From NCBI RefSeq assembly GCF_013373365.1, contig NZ_CP035925.1:1612001-1676000 (forward strand): DNA of 64,000 nt. The letters run 5' to 3'. Numbering within the stretch: position 1 is the stretch's first letter; each line of letters starts with the position of its first letter. Below, piece after piece: positions 1 through 10,119 of the stretch. The DNA comes from Lentibacillus sp. CBA3610. Its GTDB lineage: Bacteria; Bacillota; Bacilli; Bacillales; Amphibacillaceae. A program made the translations under genes and the position numbers. The notes under the pieces were generated by a model. It did not search any database and was not told the DNA's origin. It was given only the letters and a program-made list of their open reading frames with translations.

Positions 1-600
1 TCATCGGAAACAGCGTTCATTTGTAATGATAAAGCACGGACACACTTTCATATGAGCAAATTAGCAATCCCTATGGCAGATACAGTTTACATTTCATCAA
101 AAACAGGATTGCCCGCGTCACCTCCTTTAGCCTTTCCGCTTGTCGTCAAGAACGTCAGCGGCAGAGGAGGGGCGCAGGTGGAAATGGTAAAAAACCCCCA
201 GGAATGGCAGCATCTGCAGCATCACCCGTCAACGGAAGATCTGGTCATTCAATCAGCAGCGAATATACAATCCGGGAAAGATGTGCGGGTATTTGTTATC
301 GGCAGCGAAATTATCGGAGCAGTTATGCGTGAAAACAAACATGACTTCCGGGCAAATTACAAGCTCGGGGGTAGCGCTTCATGGTATCCCCTTAATACAC
401 ATGAAATAGCACTGGTCAAAGACATCTGTGAATCTTTCCGGTTTGGGATGGTCGGCATCGACTTTCTGCTGAATCATGACGGCAGGTTTATTTTCAATGA
501 AATAGAGGATGTCGTCGGTTCCCGCACACTGAGCGCCGTAAGTGACATTAATATTCTGCAAAAATATCTCGCATATATAAAAAGCGGAAGCCCCACCTGA
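1..600 (+). CDS. RimK-like ATP-grasp protein, C-terminal part (5' truncated by window edge)
   Basis: The reading frame is open to base 1, so the gene starts outside the window; the ATG at 52 is an internal Met. The visible part has the layout of an ATP-grasp ligase of the RimK type: a VVKNVSGRGG nucleotide-binding strand and loop, DVRVFVIG, DFRANYKLGG (RimK proteins have DFR.N...GG here) and the metal-binding FNEIEDVVGSR near the end. Such enzymes join an amino acid or peptide to a carboxylate with ATP; the substrate cannot be told from this fragment. It points away from the minus-strand valS group and ends just before a repeat element, so it looks unrelated to the next genes. Confidence 0.75.
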   Translation, partial: SSETAFICNDKARTHFHMSKLAIPMADTVYISSKTGLPASPPLAFPLVVKNVSGRGGAQVEMVKNPQEWQHLQHHPSTEDLVIQSAANIQSGKDVRVFVIGSEIIGAVMRENKHDFRANYKLGGSASWYPLNTHEIALVKDICESFRFGMVGIDFLLNHDGRFIFNEIEDVVGSRTLSAVSDINILQKYLAYIKSGSPT

Positions 601-621
601 ACTTCCGCATTTTTATTTTAG

Positions 622-1071
622 GCTGTTTTACAAAAGATTGTTGTTCTTGCCACAAAATCAAAATCATAGACTGCGACACAAGTGCTATGCTGATTTCCGT
701 TCCGGCCAGTCGCTTTCCGGGGGCAACGCTTCAGCCTCCTCGGAAGAAAACCGCTTCCTGCGGGGTCTTCAGCCGTTGCTTTCCCGCAGGAGTCGACTGG
801 CCTCCACTCCAATCAACACTCACAAGAGGGGTTTAATTAAGCAACACAAAATGGATTAGAAAGTTCAACCAGCGCAGGAAATACGCGGAGACTCCTGCGG
901 GAAAAGTGACTAACGTGAGACCCCACAGGGCGAATGCCCGAGGAGGCTCACGGGTCACCCGCGGAAAGCGGAGCGTATTTCCGGAGCGGTGTCTATGCAC
1001 TCAACTTTTTCAGTGTTTCGCAGTTGATATCATCTGCCTGGTTAAAAAACACCGAGTTTACGAATAGAGCC
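622..1071. repeat. MITE-like composite repeat, copy 1
   Basis: The stretch between the ATP-grasp gene and valS is a repeat, not a gene. The left end (from GGCTGTTTTAC) and right end (to ACGAATAGAGCC) are imperfect inverted repeats shared with copies near 33970, 44487, 52163 and 55818. Inside are two head-to-head modules, one on minus (about 706-794) and one on plus (about 890-970), each starting GACTCCTGCGGGA and ending near GCGGAAAGCG. Short open frames here are products of the repeat. No transposase is present. Confidence 0.8.
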
Positions 1072-1076
1072 TTATT

Positions 1077-3725
1077 TTATGATTTTAGCTCTTCAAGCCG
1101 CGCTTTCACTTTTGCTTGCTTTTCCAGATAATCTTTTTCTTTCTGTCTTTCGTCGTCAACCACTTGTTGTGGTGCTTTGTTGACAAACCCTTCATTCGCC
1201 AGTTTTTTCTGGACACGTTCCACTTCTTTTGTCCATTTCGCCAGTTCTTTTTCGAGCCGTTCGATTTCTTTATCGAAGTCAATCAAGCCTTCAAGCGGCA
1301 GGAATAACTCCGATCCGGTGACAACCGCTGACATCGCTTTGTCAGGTGATGCAACATCTGTGGCAATGACTAATTCACTTGGATTGCAGAAACTTTCCAA
1401 ATAACCGCGGTTGTTTTCCAGTTCAGCGGAGATGGCTTCATTTTCGGTTTTGATAAAAAGTTTGATTTGCCTGGACATCGGCGTATCCACTTCAGCCCGG
1501 ATATTTCGCACTGACTTAATAATGGAAACAAGCCGCTTCATTTCGCTTGACGCAGTTTCATCATGAAGTTCCTCTTTTGCTTCCGGCCATTTAGCAACGG
1601 TAATTGACGCGCCCTTATGCGGGAGCTGCTGCCAGATTTCTTCAGTGATGAACGGCATATATGGATGGAGCATCCGCATCGTTTGGTCCAATACATAAGC
1701 AAGAACTGATCTGGTTGTCTTCTTTTGCGCCTCATCATCACCATACAAAGGGAGTTTCGCCATTTCAATATACCAATCACAAAGTTCATCCCAGATAAAA
1801 TTGTATAAATGACGTCCCGCTTCACCAAATTCATATTTGTTCGTATTCCTGGTAACGTGATCAATTGTTTCATTCAACCGCGTCAAAATCCACTTATCCG
1901 CCAGGGATTTTTCTCTGTTCAAATCGATATCCTCATAATCGAAATCTTCCATATTCATTAAGGAAAAACGGGAGGCATTCCAAACCTTATTGGCAAAATT
2001 CCACGTTGCTTCAACTTTTTCCCAATGAAAACGCAAATCCTGCCCGGGAGTCGAACCGGTCAACAGAAAATAACGCAATGAGTCAGCCCCGTACTGATCA
2101 ATAACATCCATTGGATCAACACCATTGCCAAGTGATTTGCTCATTTTTTGCCCCTGGGCATCACGAATCAGGCCATGAATCAGCACATCTTGGAAAGGCC
2201 GCTTACCGGTGAATTGTTTTGACTGGAAAATCATCCGTGCTACCCAGAAAAAGATAATATCGTATCCTGTCACAAGCACATCAGTCGGGAAATACCGCTT
2301 GAAGTCTTCTGAATCGTCATCAGGCCACCCCATTGTTGAGAACGGCCACAAAGCTGATGAAAACCACGTATCAAGCACATCCTCATCCTGTTCCCAGTTT
2401 TCACTATCGGCCGGTTCTTCTTTGCCGACATACAATTCGGCGGTTTCTTTATGATACCAGGCCGGAATGCGATGCCCCCACCAAAGCTGACGGGAAATAC
2501 ACCAGTCACGGATATTTTCCATCCAATGCAAATAAGTCCGCTCGAATCGATCCGGAACAAAATGAACTTTCCCATCACTATCCTGCAGTTCAATGGCAGC
2601 ATCAGCAAGTGGCTGCATATTGACAAACCATTGTGTCGACAAATATGGTTCCACAACAGCACCGCTCCGTTCAGAGTGCCCGACCAGATGTGGATGGTCT
2701 TTAATTTCAAACAACACACCCTGATCCTGAAGGTCTTTTACAATTTCCTGACGGCACTCGAATCGATCCATTCCTTGATAGCGGCCTGCATTTTCATTCA
2801 TTGAGCCGTCTTCATTCATAACCAGCACGCGTTCAAGATTGTGTCGATTACCGATTTCAAAATCATTTGGATCGTGGGCAGGCGTTATTTTCACCGCACC
2901 TGAGCCCATTTCCATATCAACATATGAATCAGCAACAATTTCCATCTCACGTCCGACAATTGGCAGCACCACCGTTTTTCCGATCAGATGCTGATAACGC
3001 TCATCATCCGGGTGAACGGCTACTGCTGTATCGCCAAGCATCGTTTCCGGGCGGGTTGTTGCAATTTCAATTGTTTCACCGGTTTCTTTTATCGGGTAAT
3101 GCATATGATAAAACTTGCCCTGGACTTCTGCGTATTCGACTTCGATATCGGAGAGAGCTGTCCTGGTAGCCGGATCCCAGTTGATAATATATTCACCGCG
3201 GTATATCAGACCTTTTTCATACAGGCTGACGAACACTTCACGGACAGCATTGGACAGTCCTTCATCAAGTGTAAACCGCTCTCTGGAGTAATCAAGACCC
3301 AGACCAAGTTTTTCCCACTGCGACCTGATAAAATCGGCGTATTCTTCTTTCCAGTCCCAGGAAACATCCAAAAACTTATCCCGGCCAAGGTTGTGACGGT
3401 TTTCACCTTGTTCCTTCAGCTTTGCCTCCACCTTTGCTTGTGTAGCAATTCCGGCATGGTCCATACCCGGCAGCCATAACACATCATAGCCTTGCATTCG
3501 CTTCATCCGGGAGATCGTATCCTGCATCGTTGTATCCCATGCATGGCCCAAATGCAAGCGGCCTGTTACATTTGGCGGTGGAATAACGATTGTGAACGGC
3601 TCTTTTTCCTTATCGCCTGTTGCCCGGAAAAAATTCCCATCAACCCAAAATCTGTAACGGTCTTTTTCGATTTCATTCGGATTATACTTTGGTGACATGG
3701 CTGTTTTGTTTTCTTCATCCATCAT
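1077..3725 (-). CDS. valS: Valine--tRNA ligase
   Basis: Charges tRNA-Val with valine in the cytoplasm and edits mischarged threonine. A class I synthetase: the HIGH signature appears as HLGH near residue 60 and the KMSKS loop as KMSKSLGN near residue 525; the C-terminus is the coiled-coil arm ([19 protein letters not shown]) expected of ValRS. The frame can be extended upstream to 3845, but that extension runs into the T-box leader. The start was set at ATG 3725 behind GGGAGG (ATG 3722 is equally possible), giving about 882 residues, the usual length. As in B. subtilis it lies downstream of ysxE and spoVID. Expression should be controlled by the T-box upstream. Confidence 0.97.
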   Translation of the reverse strand: MMDEENKTAMSPKYNPNEIEKDRYRFWVDGNFFRATGDKEKEPFTIVIPPPNVTGRLHLGHAWDTTMQDTISRMKRMQGYDVLWLPGMDHAGIATQAKVEAKLKEQGENRHNLGRDKFLDVSWDWKEEYADFIRSQWEKLGLGLDYSRERFTLDEGLSNAVREVFVSLYEKGLIYRGEYIINWDPATRTALSDIEVEYAEVQGKFYHMHYPIKETGETIEIATTRPETMLGDTAVAVHPDDERYQHLIGKTVVLPIVGREMEIVADSYVDMEMGSGAVKITPAHDPNDFEIGNRHNLERVLVMNEDGSMNENAGRYQGMDRFECRQEIVKDLQDQGVLFEIKDHPHLVGHSERSGAVVEPYLSTQWFVNMQPLADAAIELQDSDGKVHFVPDRFERTYLHWMENIRDWCISRQLWWGHRIPAWYHKETAELYVGKEEPADSENWEQDEDVLDTWFSSALWPFSTMGWPDDDSEDFKRYFPTDVLVTGYDIIFFWVARMIFQSKQFTGKRPFQDVLIHGLIRDAQGQKMSKSLGNGVDPMDVIDQYGADSLRYFLLTGSTPGQDLRFHWEKVEATWNFANKVWNASRFSLMNMEDFDYEDIDLNREKSLADKWILTRLNETIDHVTRNTNKYEFGEAGRHLYNFIWDELCDWYIEMAKLPLYGDDEAQKKTTRSVLAYVLDQTMRMLHPYMPFITEEIWQQLPHKGASITVAKWPEAKEELHDETASSEMKRLVSIIKSVRNIRAEVDTPMSRQIKLFIKTENEAISAELENNRGYLESFCNPSELVIATDVASPDKAMSAVVTGSELFLPLEGLIDFDKEIERLEKELAKWTKEVERVQKKLANEGFVNKAPQQVVDDERQKEKDYLEKQAKVKARLEELKS

Positions 3726-3744
3726 GAGTTCCTCCCTATAACAC

Positions 3745-4060
3745 TTATTTAACAATAAAAAAATCCTTTGCATCCCGAAAAAGGACGAAAAGGATTTGTT
3801 TTCCGTGGTACCACCTTTGTTCACAGGCAGAAAGCACCTATGCACTCATAGCATGATAACGGTCAGCAACCGGCTTCTTCTACCGAATTCAAAGAAGCAG
3901 CTTCATGGGCGACCTTCCAGAATCATTTTCCCGGGAAATTCCCACCAGACATTCCCTCTCTATAGAGTAATCATTCTGTACTCTTCCCACTCATCGCTTG
4001 TAATGATTGTTATTAATCCCACATGTGACGCATGTAACTGTATAATTTGTAACTAATTTT
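3745..4060 (-). promoter_or_regulatory. T-box riboswitch leader of valS
   Basis: On the minus strand the T-box core AGGTGGTACCACGG (about 3803-3817) precedes a hairpin with a T-run (about 3752-3797) that acts as terminator when tRNA-Val is charged. The leader extends upstream to roughly 4060. The specifier was not mapped with certainty; a GTC triplet in the GGAAGGTCGCCC segment is a candidate. Position directly before valS fits the family. Confidence 0.85.
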
Positions 4061-4135
4061 ACCGTTTTTACATAACAAAATCAACTATTAGAATAAGAAT
4101 GGCACAAAACAGCCTGTTATATACATACAATATTA

Positions 4136-4260
4136 GAAAAACTCAGGCCTAGCCTTATCTTTTCAGAGATCAGATGCCGGAAGTCAGATTTTTAGAAATC
4201 GGCGAGGCAGCCGATTTCCGTATTGACAACGTCATCCGAAATTGTGTACTTTCTTTTCGC
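4136..4260 (+). repeat. Hairpin repeat family R1, copy 1
   Basis: About 125 bp starting GAAAAACTCAGGCCT. Related copies are at 21871-21993 and 47037-47155. It contains a perfect hairpin, GAAATCGGC-gaggca-GCCGATTTC, and an upstream imperfect hairpin formed by the AGGCCT and GCCGG segments. It lies just upstream of the small membrane gene at 4290. Function unknown. Confidence 0.7.
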
Positions 4261-4289
4261 AATATAAAAACGAATGAGGTGAATAAAAA

Positions 4290-4478
4290 ATGGCACGTTA
4301 TTATCGGTATCGTCTACCACCTTGGGCCAGGAATTGCATTGTTGTTATCGAAAAAGTAACTTTGCCGATTTTAATTTTTCAGCTAATCCGCACATTACTG
4401 TTTCCTACTTCACTGGATGTCTTTTTACTGGGAGCATTGGTCGGTTTGTTTATAGCATTTTATCTGGAATGGATTTAA
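4290..4478 (+). CDS. Small membrane protein (62 aa), function unknown
   Basis: ATG 4290 follows GAGGTG with 8 bases of spacing, so translation is credible. The protein has a basic N-terminus (ARYYRYRLPPWAR) and two hydrophobic stretches, roughly residues 17-38 and 44-60, suggesting two membrane helices with a short loop. No named family is recognised. Its 3' end overlaps the 3' end of convergent ysxE by 4 bases. A copy of the R1 hairpin repeat lies just upstream and could belong to its leader; that is inference. Confidence 0.6.
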   Translation: MARYYRYRLPPWARNCIVVIEKVTLPILIFQLIRTLLFPTSLDVFLLGALVGLFIAFYLEWI

Positions 4479-5491
4479 GACTCAGATTCATTAGTTGATT
4501 CAGCCATGTCATCATCATATTCTGCAAATTCAGCCCACTTAAGACCAAGCTCTAATTGACGAAAAGCTGACTGCAACATTTGTGTCTGCTTGATCATGGT
4601 TTGCTGGTCAGATTTTACCGTATAGTTATCAATAAGTGATATGTAATGAGAAGGATCAAGCAAATAAATGGTAAGTAATTGTTGTTCACTTGCCGTTAAT
4701 GAATTCATACGATTATATGCCGGGAATAGTTTAGCCAGTTGTGCCGGTGATTGCTCATAATTGCGCGCTTGCCTTTGAAGCAGTATTGACAGGTCTGAAA
4801 CAGCATTATCATATGTTGCTTCTTCCCAATTTATCAAATACGTATGGCGGTCATGAAGAAAGTGAGATGATTTTAAATCCCCGTGGCATAGGCAATAATT
4901 CCATTTCTCTTCATTTTCCAGTTCGTTCATGAACCGGCCGACACGATGATCCAGTTCATTCAAAACATTTACAAGCACGTGATAATGTGTGCACACTTGC
5001 AGCTCAAACGGTGACATGAAACGATTCTGTTCAAAAAGCTGCACATAGTTTAATAATTTATGTTGGAGGTCTGAACATTCTTTCCGGTACGTGTCAAATC
5101 TCTCCAACACCGTTTCCATTTCAACCGATATTGATTCTTTTGTTTTTGCATGGATGTTTCCGATGGCTTCATATGCATTGGTGGTCGCCTCTTCATCACT
5201 TGGTTGACCCTCTGGGATCCAGGGTGTCAGATAATAATAATACGAATCATCCATTATGACGTAAAAATTGGATTGATCTGTTAAATAAACCGGTAATATG
5301 TTTGTTAAATGAAATGCGGATGCATGATGATATGTTTGTTCCCATGCTGAAACGGTATTTTCCGTCAGCTTGCTTAGCTTTAGTGCATACGTATTACGGC
5401 CATCACTCACCTTATATACGCGATTTGTTACCTTTTCGATCTTAGCTGGAATCAGGCCATAGGATTTGATTACCTTCTCTATTGTATACAC
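4475..5491 (-). CDS. ysxE: Spore coat-associated kinase-fold protein YsxE
   Basis: About 338 residues with an aminoglycoside phosphotransferase/CotS-like kinase fold: an N-terminal lobe with YALKL, and a catalytic-loop region CLCHGDLKSSHFL near residue 208 followed by YLINWEEA in place of the usual D-containing metal loop (IDWE or IDFD). That replacement makes real phosphotransfer uncertain. In B. subtilis ysxE sits between spoVID and valS and belongs to the sporulation set, exactly the arrangement here. The start is GTG 5491 with AAGGTGG upstream at rather long spacing. Product assignment rests on sequence type plus synteny. Confidence 0.85.
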   Translation of the reverse strand: MYTIEKVIKSYGLIPAKIEKVTNRVYKVSDGRNTYALKLSKLTENTVSAWEQTYHHASAFHLTNILPVYLTDQSNFYVIMDDSYYYYLTPWIPEGQPSDEEATTNAYEAIGNIHAKTKESISVEMETVLERFDTYRKECSDLQHKLLNYVQLFEQNRFMSPFELQVCTHYHVLVNVLNELDHRVGRFMNELENEEKWNYCLCHGDLKSSHFLHDRHTYLINWEEATYDNAVSDLSILLQRQARNYEQSPAQLAKLFPAYNRMNSLTASEQQLLTIYLLDPSHYISLIDNYTVKSDQQTMIKQTQMLQSAFRQLELGLKWAEFAEYDDDMAESTNESES

Positions 5492-5530
5492 ACTATGATT
5501 TCACCACCTTTTGACAAGAAGCAGATACCC

Positions 5531-5557
5531 CTTACCGAAGAAGCAAGGGGTGTTTAC
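5531..5557. other. Hairpin between spoVID and ysxE
   Basis: ATACCCCTT and AAGGGGTGT form a stem in the 168-base gap between the two genes. The T-rich tail is on the plus side, where no gene needs ending, so it may be an mRNA processing or stability hairpin rather than a terminator. Confidence 0.35.
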
Positions 5558-5659
5558 TTTTTTATCCCGCATGTAACTGGCAGTAAGATCCCACTGCAAA
5601 ACTATGAGGTTAAATCAAAGTGGGGAAGTGGGAAATCAACGACTGAATGAAATGTCACT

Positions 5660-6712
5660 TTATTTGTTTTTCTTATATGGAATATATAATAGTTGCCCTT
5701 CTTCCAGGTTTTCTTCATTCAAATGATTTTGTTTTAAAAGCTGAAGTGCAGAGATTTCATATCGTTCCGCAATGGACTCTACCGTATCGCTGACCTGGAC
5801 AATACACAACCGCATTTTTGCATATGTTTCTTCCTCATCATCCCTGAACATATCTGCCAAATAACGGACATCTTCCGGTGATGACAGACTTTCATTACTC
5901 TCATCATGGTATGCTGACTCAGTGTACTCTACTGATATCGGTGATTCGGCCGGGCTTTCCTGAGATTCCATTTCCGGTATTGAGGGTTCCTGCTGCGGAC
6001 TTTCATGATAGTCCGTCCCCAAAAACTCAGCAAGTGTTTGCGATTTCTTGCCTTTCCATCTCTCTTTTTCAGAAGTTGTCTCCTGTTCTGTCAACTGATC
6101 TTTATCCTGCCCATCTTCTTGAGGCAAAACCGGTGGATGCTGTGTCGTTAAATCAGTTTCTTCAGGTTCTGATTTCTCATTATCAATTTTTATATCAAAT
6201 TCAAACGTCTCCTCGTCCCTGGGTGTAGCTGCAGACTCTTTTTTATCTTCCTCTTCATACGTATTGATGGCTTCATCACTGATACCATGTATTTCGATAG
6301 TCGAACTTAGTTTCAGCTGATTCTGATTAGGCAGTGTATAATCAAACGATTCGACACCTACCATGACATCATCCATATCAGCCACACGATATGCCGGAAC
6401 AGAAATTTCAACGGGAAACCGATGTGTGAACTCCGCCTGATCATCATCAAGGCTGACGACCTTTTCCACATATCGCCTCGAATGATAATCATCAAAGTCA
6501 ACTATATCTTCATCTTCTCCCTGGGTGAGAGGTTCTTTTCGGTAAGAACCATGGAGTTCAATAACACCCCTGATTGATATATAGTCACTGAATGGTTGTA
6601 TGGAAATTTCCGGATCCAGCGAAATTCCAGTCATTTCACCTACTTCCTGTCCTTTTTCAAAAAAGAGCGATTCATCTAAGTCAAAACGAAATATTTCCTG
6701 GTTATTTTCCAA
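5660..6712 (-). CDS. spoVID: Stage VI sporulation protein D (spore coat assembly)
   Basis: SpoVID lies at the forespore surface and is needed for the coat to encase the spore, working with SpoIVA and SafA. The N-terminal domain begins IFRFDLDESLFFEKGQEV, matching the family. The middle (about residues 170-290) is very acidic and low in complexity, and the C-terminal 50 residues are a LysM-type domain (VSDTVESIAERYEIS...LYIP). The start was set at TTG 6712 because GGGAGG lies 7 bases before it; an upstream Met would add an unrelated 43 residues. About 350 residues, shorter than the B. subtilis protein, with the difference probably in the acidic linker. Confidence 0.9.
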   Translation of the reverse strand: MENNQEIFRFDLDESLFFEKGQEVGEMTGISLDPEISIQPFSDYISIRGVIELHGSYRKEPLTQGEDEDIVDFDDYHSRRYVEKVVSLDDDQAEFTHRFPVEISVPAYRVADMDDVMVGVESFDYTLPNQNQLKLSSTIEIHGISDEAINTYEEEDKKESAATPRDEETFEFDIKIDNEKSEPEETDLTTQHPPVLPQEDGQDKDQLTEQETTSEKERWKGKKSQTLAEFLGTDYHESPQQEPSIPEMESQESPAESPISVEYTESAYHDESNESLSSPEDVRYLADMFRDDEEETYAKMRLCIVQVSDTVESIAERYEISALQLLKQNHLNEENLEEGQLLYIPYKKNK

Positions 6713-6744
6713 ATGATTTCCTCCCTTCAATATATATTCCATAT

Positions 6745-6774
6745 ACTTATACGTCTTTAATTCAACTATATGAC
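6745..6774 (-). promoter_or_regulatory. Possible sigma-E promoter of spoVID
   Basis: Reading the minus strand, GTCATATA is followed after 13 bases by CGTATAAGT, a loose match to sigma-E -35 and -10 elements. SpoVID is under sigma-E in B. subtilis. The -10 match is poor, so this is only a candidate. Confidence 0.3.
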
Positions 6775-6841
6775 CCCAAATTGGATGATATGCTATTCTA
6801 TAGAAATCGCCTCCAGTGTTTTTCGAACTGAGGACATACAA

Positions 6842-6874
6842 AAAAAGCTATCCCGAAGTTGGAATAGCTTTTTG
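6842..6874 (-). terminator. Terminator after the hem operon
   Basis: AAAAAGCTATCC and GGAATAGCTTTTT form an A/T-flanked hairpin just downstream of hemL, separating the heme operon from spoVID. Confidence 0.75.
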
Positions 6875-6923
6875 TCTTTCATTTTCGATTGATCCCTTAT
6901 AAGGCTATTTTCGCTGTTAATCT

Positions 6924-8213
6924 TTACTTTTCTATTTTTGAAAATGCTTTATTTACCGCTTCAATTGTTTTGTCAATATCTTCATCGGTATGCGCTGTTG
7001 ATAAAAATACACCTTCAAATTGAGATGGCGGCAGAAGAATACCTTCTTCAATCATTGCCCGGTAATATTGAGCAAAATAGTCTAAATTAGCATTTTGTGC
7101 TGTTTCAAAATTAATGACCGGCTCATTCGTAAAGAAGAAACCAACCATTGATCCGGCACGGTTAATCTGAAGTGGTATGTCATAATCGATCGCTGCCTGC
7201 TTATACCCTTCTGCCAGTTTATCCACTTTTCGGTTTATTTCTTCGTAGGATGACGCATCCAGAGCTGTTAGCGTTTCATAACCTGCTGTCATGGCAAGCG
7301 GATTACCGGATAATGTACCTGCCTGATAAATCGAACCGGTCGGCGCGACACTTTCAATAATGTCACGTCTGCCGCCATAGGCTCCAACCGGGAGGCCACC
7401 GCCAATTACTTTCCCTAAGCATGTCATATCCGGTGTCACACCGAAATAGCCTTGCGCACTATTATAACCAACCCGGAAACCGGTCATCACTTCATCAAAA
7501 ATCAAAAGGGATCCGTTCTCCTCGGTTATTTTTCTTAACTCCTGCAGAAAATTTTCTGTCGGCGGCACAACGCCCATATTACCTGAAACAGGCTCCGCAA
7601 TCACAGCAGCAATATCATCACCGTACTCAGAAAATGCATAACGTACGCTTTCCACGTCATTATAAGGAACGGTAATGGTATTTTTGACAATCGACTCCGG
7701 AACACCCGGACTGTCCGGCAATCCCAGGGTCGCAACACCTGATCCGGCTTTAATAAGCAACGAATCACTATGACCGTGATAGTTGCCTTGAAATTTAAGG
7801 ATTTTGTTACGGCCGGTGTATCCGCGAGCAACCCGCAAAGCACTCATTGTAGCTTCCGTACCGGAGTTTACCATACGCACCATTTCTACTGACGGAACAC
7901 GATCAATGACAAGCTCGGCAAGTTTATTTTCCATGATAGTCGACGTACCAAAACTTGTCCCTTTTTCAGTGGCTTCCTTTAAGCTCGAAACAACACGATC
8001 ATCGGCATGTCCCAAAATTAAAGGGCCCCAGCTTAATACATAATCGATATATTCGTTACCATCGATGTCCGTAATTTTAGAGCCTTTTCCCTGTTCCGTA
8101 AAAATCGGGGTCATGTCCACAGAATTAAATGCACGTACTGGTGAGTTCACACCACCAGGCATTAAATCCACCGCTTTCTTATGCGCAGCTTCTGACTTTT
8201 CAAAGTTTCGCAT
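6924..8213 (-). CDS. hemL: Glutamate-1-semialdehyde 2,1-aminomutase
   Basis: Converts glutamate-1-semialdehyde to 5-aminolevulinate, the second step of the C5 heme pathway. A PLP enzyme of the class III aminotransferase fold, 429 residues. Visible marks are [11 protein letters not shown] at the N-terminus, [29 protein letters not shown], and the PLP lysine in [18 protein letters not shown] near residue 268. It is last in the hemAXCDBL operon, 145 bases after hemB. Its partner HemA supplies the unstable substrate. Confidence 0.96.
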   Translation of the reverse strand: MRNFEKSEAAHKKAVDLMPGGVNSPVRAFNSVDMTPIFTEQGKGSKITDIDGNEYIDYVLSWGPLILGHADDRVVSSLKEATEKGTSFGTSTIMENKLAELVIDRVPSVEMVRMVNSGTEATMSALRVARGYTGRNKILKFQGNYHGHSDSLLIKAGSGVATLGLPDSPGVPESIVKNTITVPYNDVESVRYAFSEYGDDIAAVIAEPVSGNMGVVPPTENFLQELRKITEENGSLLIFDEVMTGFRVGYNSAQGYFGVTPDMTCLGKVIGGGLPVGAYGGRRDIIESVAPTGSIYQAGTLSGNPLAMTAGYETLTALDASSYEEINRKVDKLAEGYKQAAIDYDIPLQINRAGSMVGFFFTNEPVINFETAQNANLDYFAQYYRAMIEEGILLPPSQFEGVFLSTAHTDEDIDKTIEAVNKAFSKIEK

Positions 8214-8358
8214 TATTCATCACCTCAGATTCGAAATTTCCAATTCATATGTTAATCGCACTTACCCATTAAAACCGGGGATTACTTAACTGCCAGCAGA
8301 TGTCCGGCTGACCAATTATCCAAAGCGGCAAAAAACACTCAACTGAATCCATTTCATT

Positions 8359-9345
8359 TTATTCCTGAAGCCATTTTGCCACATCTTTTGCAAAATATGA
8401 AATAATTAAATCCGCTCCTGCTCTTTTCATGGCGGTTAATTTTTCAAGTACCAGTTCTTTTTCATCGACCCATCCGTTCATGGCAGCTGCTTTTACCATA
8501 GCATATTCGCCACTTACATTATAGGCGACGACCGGTTCATTGATATGATTACGTACATCACGGACGATATCCAAAAATGATAAGGCTGGTTTGACAATCA
8601 GGAAGTCTGCACCTTCTTCGACATCTGTTTCTGCTTCACGCAGCGCTTCACGCCGGTTTGCCGGGTCCATTTGATATGTTTTGCGGTCGCCGAACTGTGG
8701 TGTGCTGTCAGCTGCCTCACGAAAAGGGCCGAAAAATGCTGATGCATATTTTACAGCATATGACATGATTGGTATATTTTGGTATCCAGCTTCGTCCAGG
8801 CCCTGGCGAATAACCGTAACAAACCCGTCCATCATATTGGAAGGTGCAATGATATCCGCTCCGGCCTCTGCTTGTGATACTGCGGTTTTAGCCAATAGCT
8901 TCAACGATTCATCATTATCAACATCATGGTTGTGAATGACACCGCAATGTCCGTGTGATGTATATTCACACAGGCACGTATCAGCAACTACGAGCATTTC
9001 CGGTGCTTCTTTTTTGATAACACGGGTTGCTTGCTGAACAATTCCGCTTTCTATAAAAGCACCAGTTCCTTGTTCATCTTTCTCATTCGGAACCCCAAAC
9101 AGCATCACAGCTTTAATCCCAAGTGACTGCAGCTCTTCCATCTCTCGTTTTACATGGTCCAGTGAAATTTGGAAGACACCTGGCATGGATGGTACTTCAT
9201 TTTTAATATGTTCCCCTTCAACGATGAAAAGCGGATATATAAAATCATCCATTTTCAGGTGATTTTCACGGACAAGCGAACGCATTGCCGCTGAAGAGCG
9301 CAAACGGCGGTGCCGCTTAAATTCCCATTCATTACGCATGATCAT
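8359..9345 (-). CDS. hemB: Delta-aminolevulinic acid dehydratase (porphobilinogen synthase)
   Basis: Condenses two 5-aminolevulinates to porphobilinogen. About 328 residues. The metal site region [12 protein letters not shown] and the two Schiff-base lysine segments ([14 protein letters not shown] and [13 protein letters not shown]) are present. ATG 9345 starts directly after the hemD stop; a second ATG at 9339 has better spacing from the AAAGG site and may be the true start. Inside the heme operon, translationally close to hemD. Confidence 0.96.
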   Translation of the reverse strand: MIMRNEWEFKRHRRLRSSAAMRSLVRENHLKMDDFIYPLFIVEGEHIKNEVPSMPGVFQISLDHVKREMEELQSLGIKAVMLFGVPNEKDEQGTGAFIESGIVQQATRVIKKEAPEMLVVADTCLCEYTSHGHCGVIHNHDVDNDESLKLLAKTAVSQAEAGADIIAPSNMMDGFVTVIRQGLDEAGYQNIPIMSYAVKYASAFFGPFREAADSTPQFGDRKTYQMDPANRREALREAETDVEEGADFLIVKPALSFLDIVRDVRNHINEPVVAYNVSGEYAMVKAAAMNGWVDEKELVLEKLTAMKRAGADLIISYFAKDVAKWLQE

Positions 9346-10119
9346 CTATCCTTTCTGTTCGAAATAGTCACCCATTCGGGCAAGCATCCCATCAATTGTA
9401 AACTCATCCGGAACAAGCAGATTAACAAACCCGGCTTCAGACGCCCGTTTCTCGGTTGTGGTACCGATACAGGCAATTGGCAGGTTATAATTAAGCTTCG
9501 TTTCCTTCATCTTCATAAACGCATCAACTGAAGATGGGCTTGTAAATGTTATAACATCAAGATCATTTTGTGTCAGTATCGCATTTAACTTCTCTTTCAT
9601 GGCAAAGTGATAGCCTGTTTCATAGACTTCCAATGTCTGAAATTGAATTCCGTGCTCCTGGAACCAATCGGGAAGCTCATTACGGGACCAATTTCCACGA
9701 ACAAGCAGAACGGGTTCCTCCATATAGGCATATCCAGCAAAGAATTCGTTGGTCATTGTTTCAGCATTATATGTGGTCGGCATAAAATCTGCACGATAAC
9801 CATAGCTTTCCAGGGCACGTGCTGTTTTTCGCCCCACAACAGCAAACTTGGCTTCCGAAAAGAGACCCTGATCCACATGATAGTCATTAAGAATTTGAAA
9901 AAAACAATCAACACCATTAGCACTGGTAAAAAATAGCCATTTGTTTTGCCTTTGATTCTGAATCAGGTTTATAACGTCTTCATCATACTTACATGAGATT
10001 TTTAAAAGGGGGACTTCGACAGGTATCCCACCGTATTGTGAGACTTTACGTGCGAATTCTTTTGCTTGCTTCTTTTCCCGCGTTATTAAAACTTTTTGTC
10101 CACCAAGCGGAGCAGCCAT
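9346..10119 (-). CDS. hemD: Uroporphyrinogen-III synthase
   Basis: Closes and inverts ring D of hydroxymethylbilane to make uroporphyrinogen III. About 257 residues, a poorly conserved family; recognisable parts are VLITREKKQAKEFARKV at the N-terminus, WLFFTSANGVDCFF, and DVITFTSPSSVDAFM in the second half. Its ATG overlaps the hemC stop as TAATG, showing translational coupling. The position between hemC and hemB is decisive. Confidence 0.93.
   Translation of the reverse strand: MAAPLGGQKVLITREKKQAKEFARKVSQYGGIPVEVPLLKISCKYDEDVINLIQNQRQNKWLFFTSANGVDCFFQILNDYHVDQGLFSEAKFAVVGRKTARALESYGYRADFMPTTYNAETMTNEFFAGYAYMEEPVLLVRGNWSRNELPDWFQEHGIQFQTLEVYETGYHFAMKEKLNAILTQNDLDVITFTSPSSVDAFMKMKETKLNYNLPIACIGTTTEKRASEAGFVNLLVPDEFTIDGMLARMGDYFEQKG

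Noticed and set aside
618..1131. Short open frames on both strands between the ATP-grasp gene and valS
   Set aside because: They run through the composite repeat, have no ribosome binding site and change with the repeat copy.
3726..3845. N-terminal extension of valS
   Set aside because: Lies over the T-box terminator and has no ribosome binding site; the family starts at about 3725.
5660..6841. Longer spoVID starting at 6841
   Set aside because: The first 43 residues do not match the family and a GGGAGG site stands before TTG 6712.
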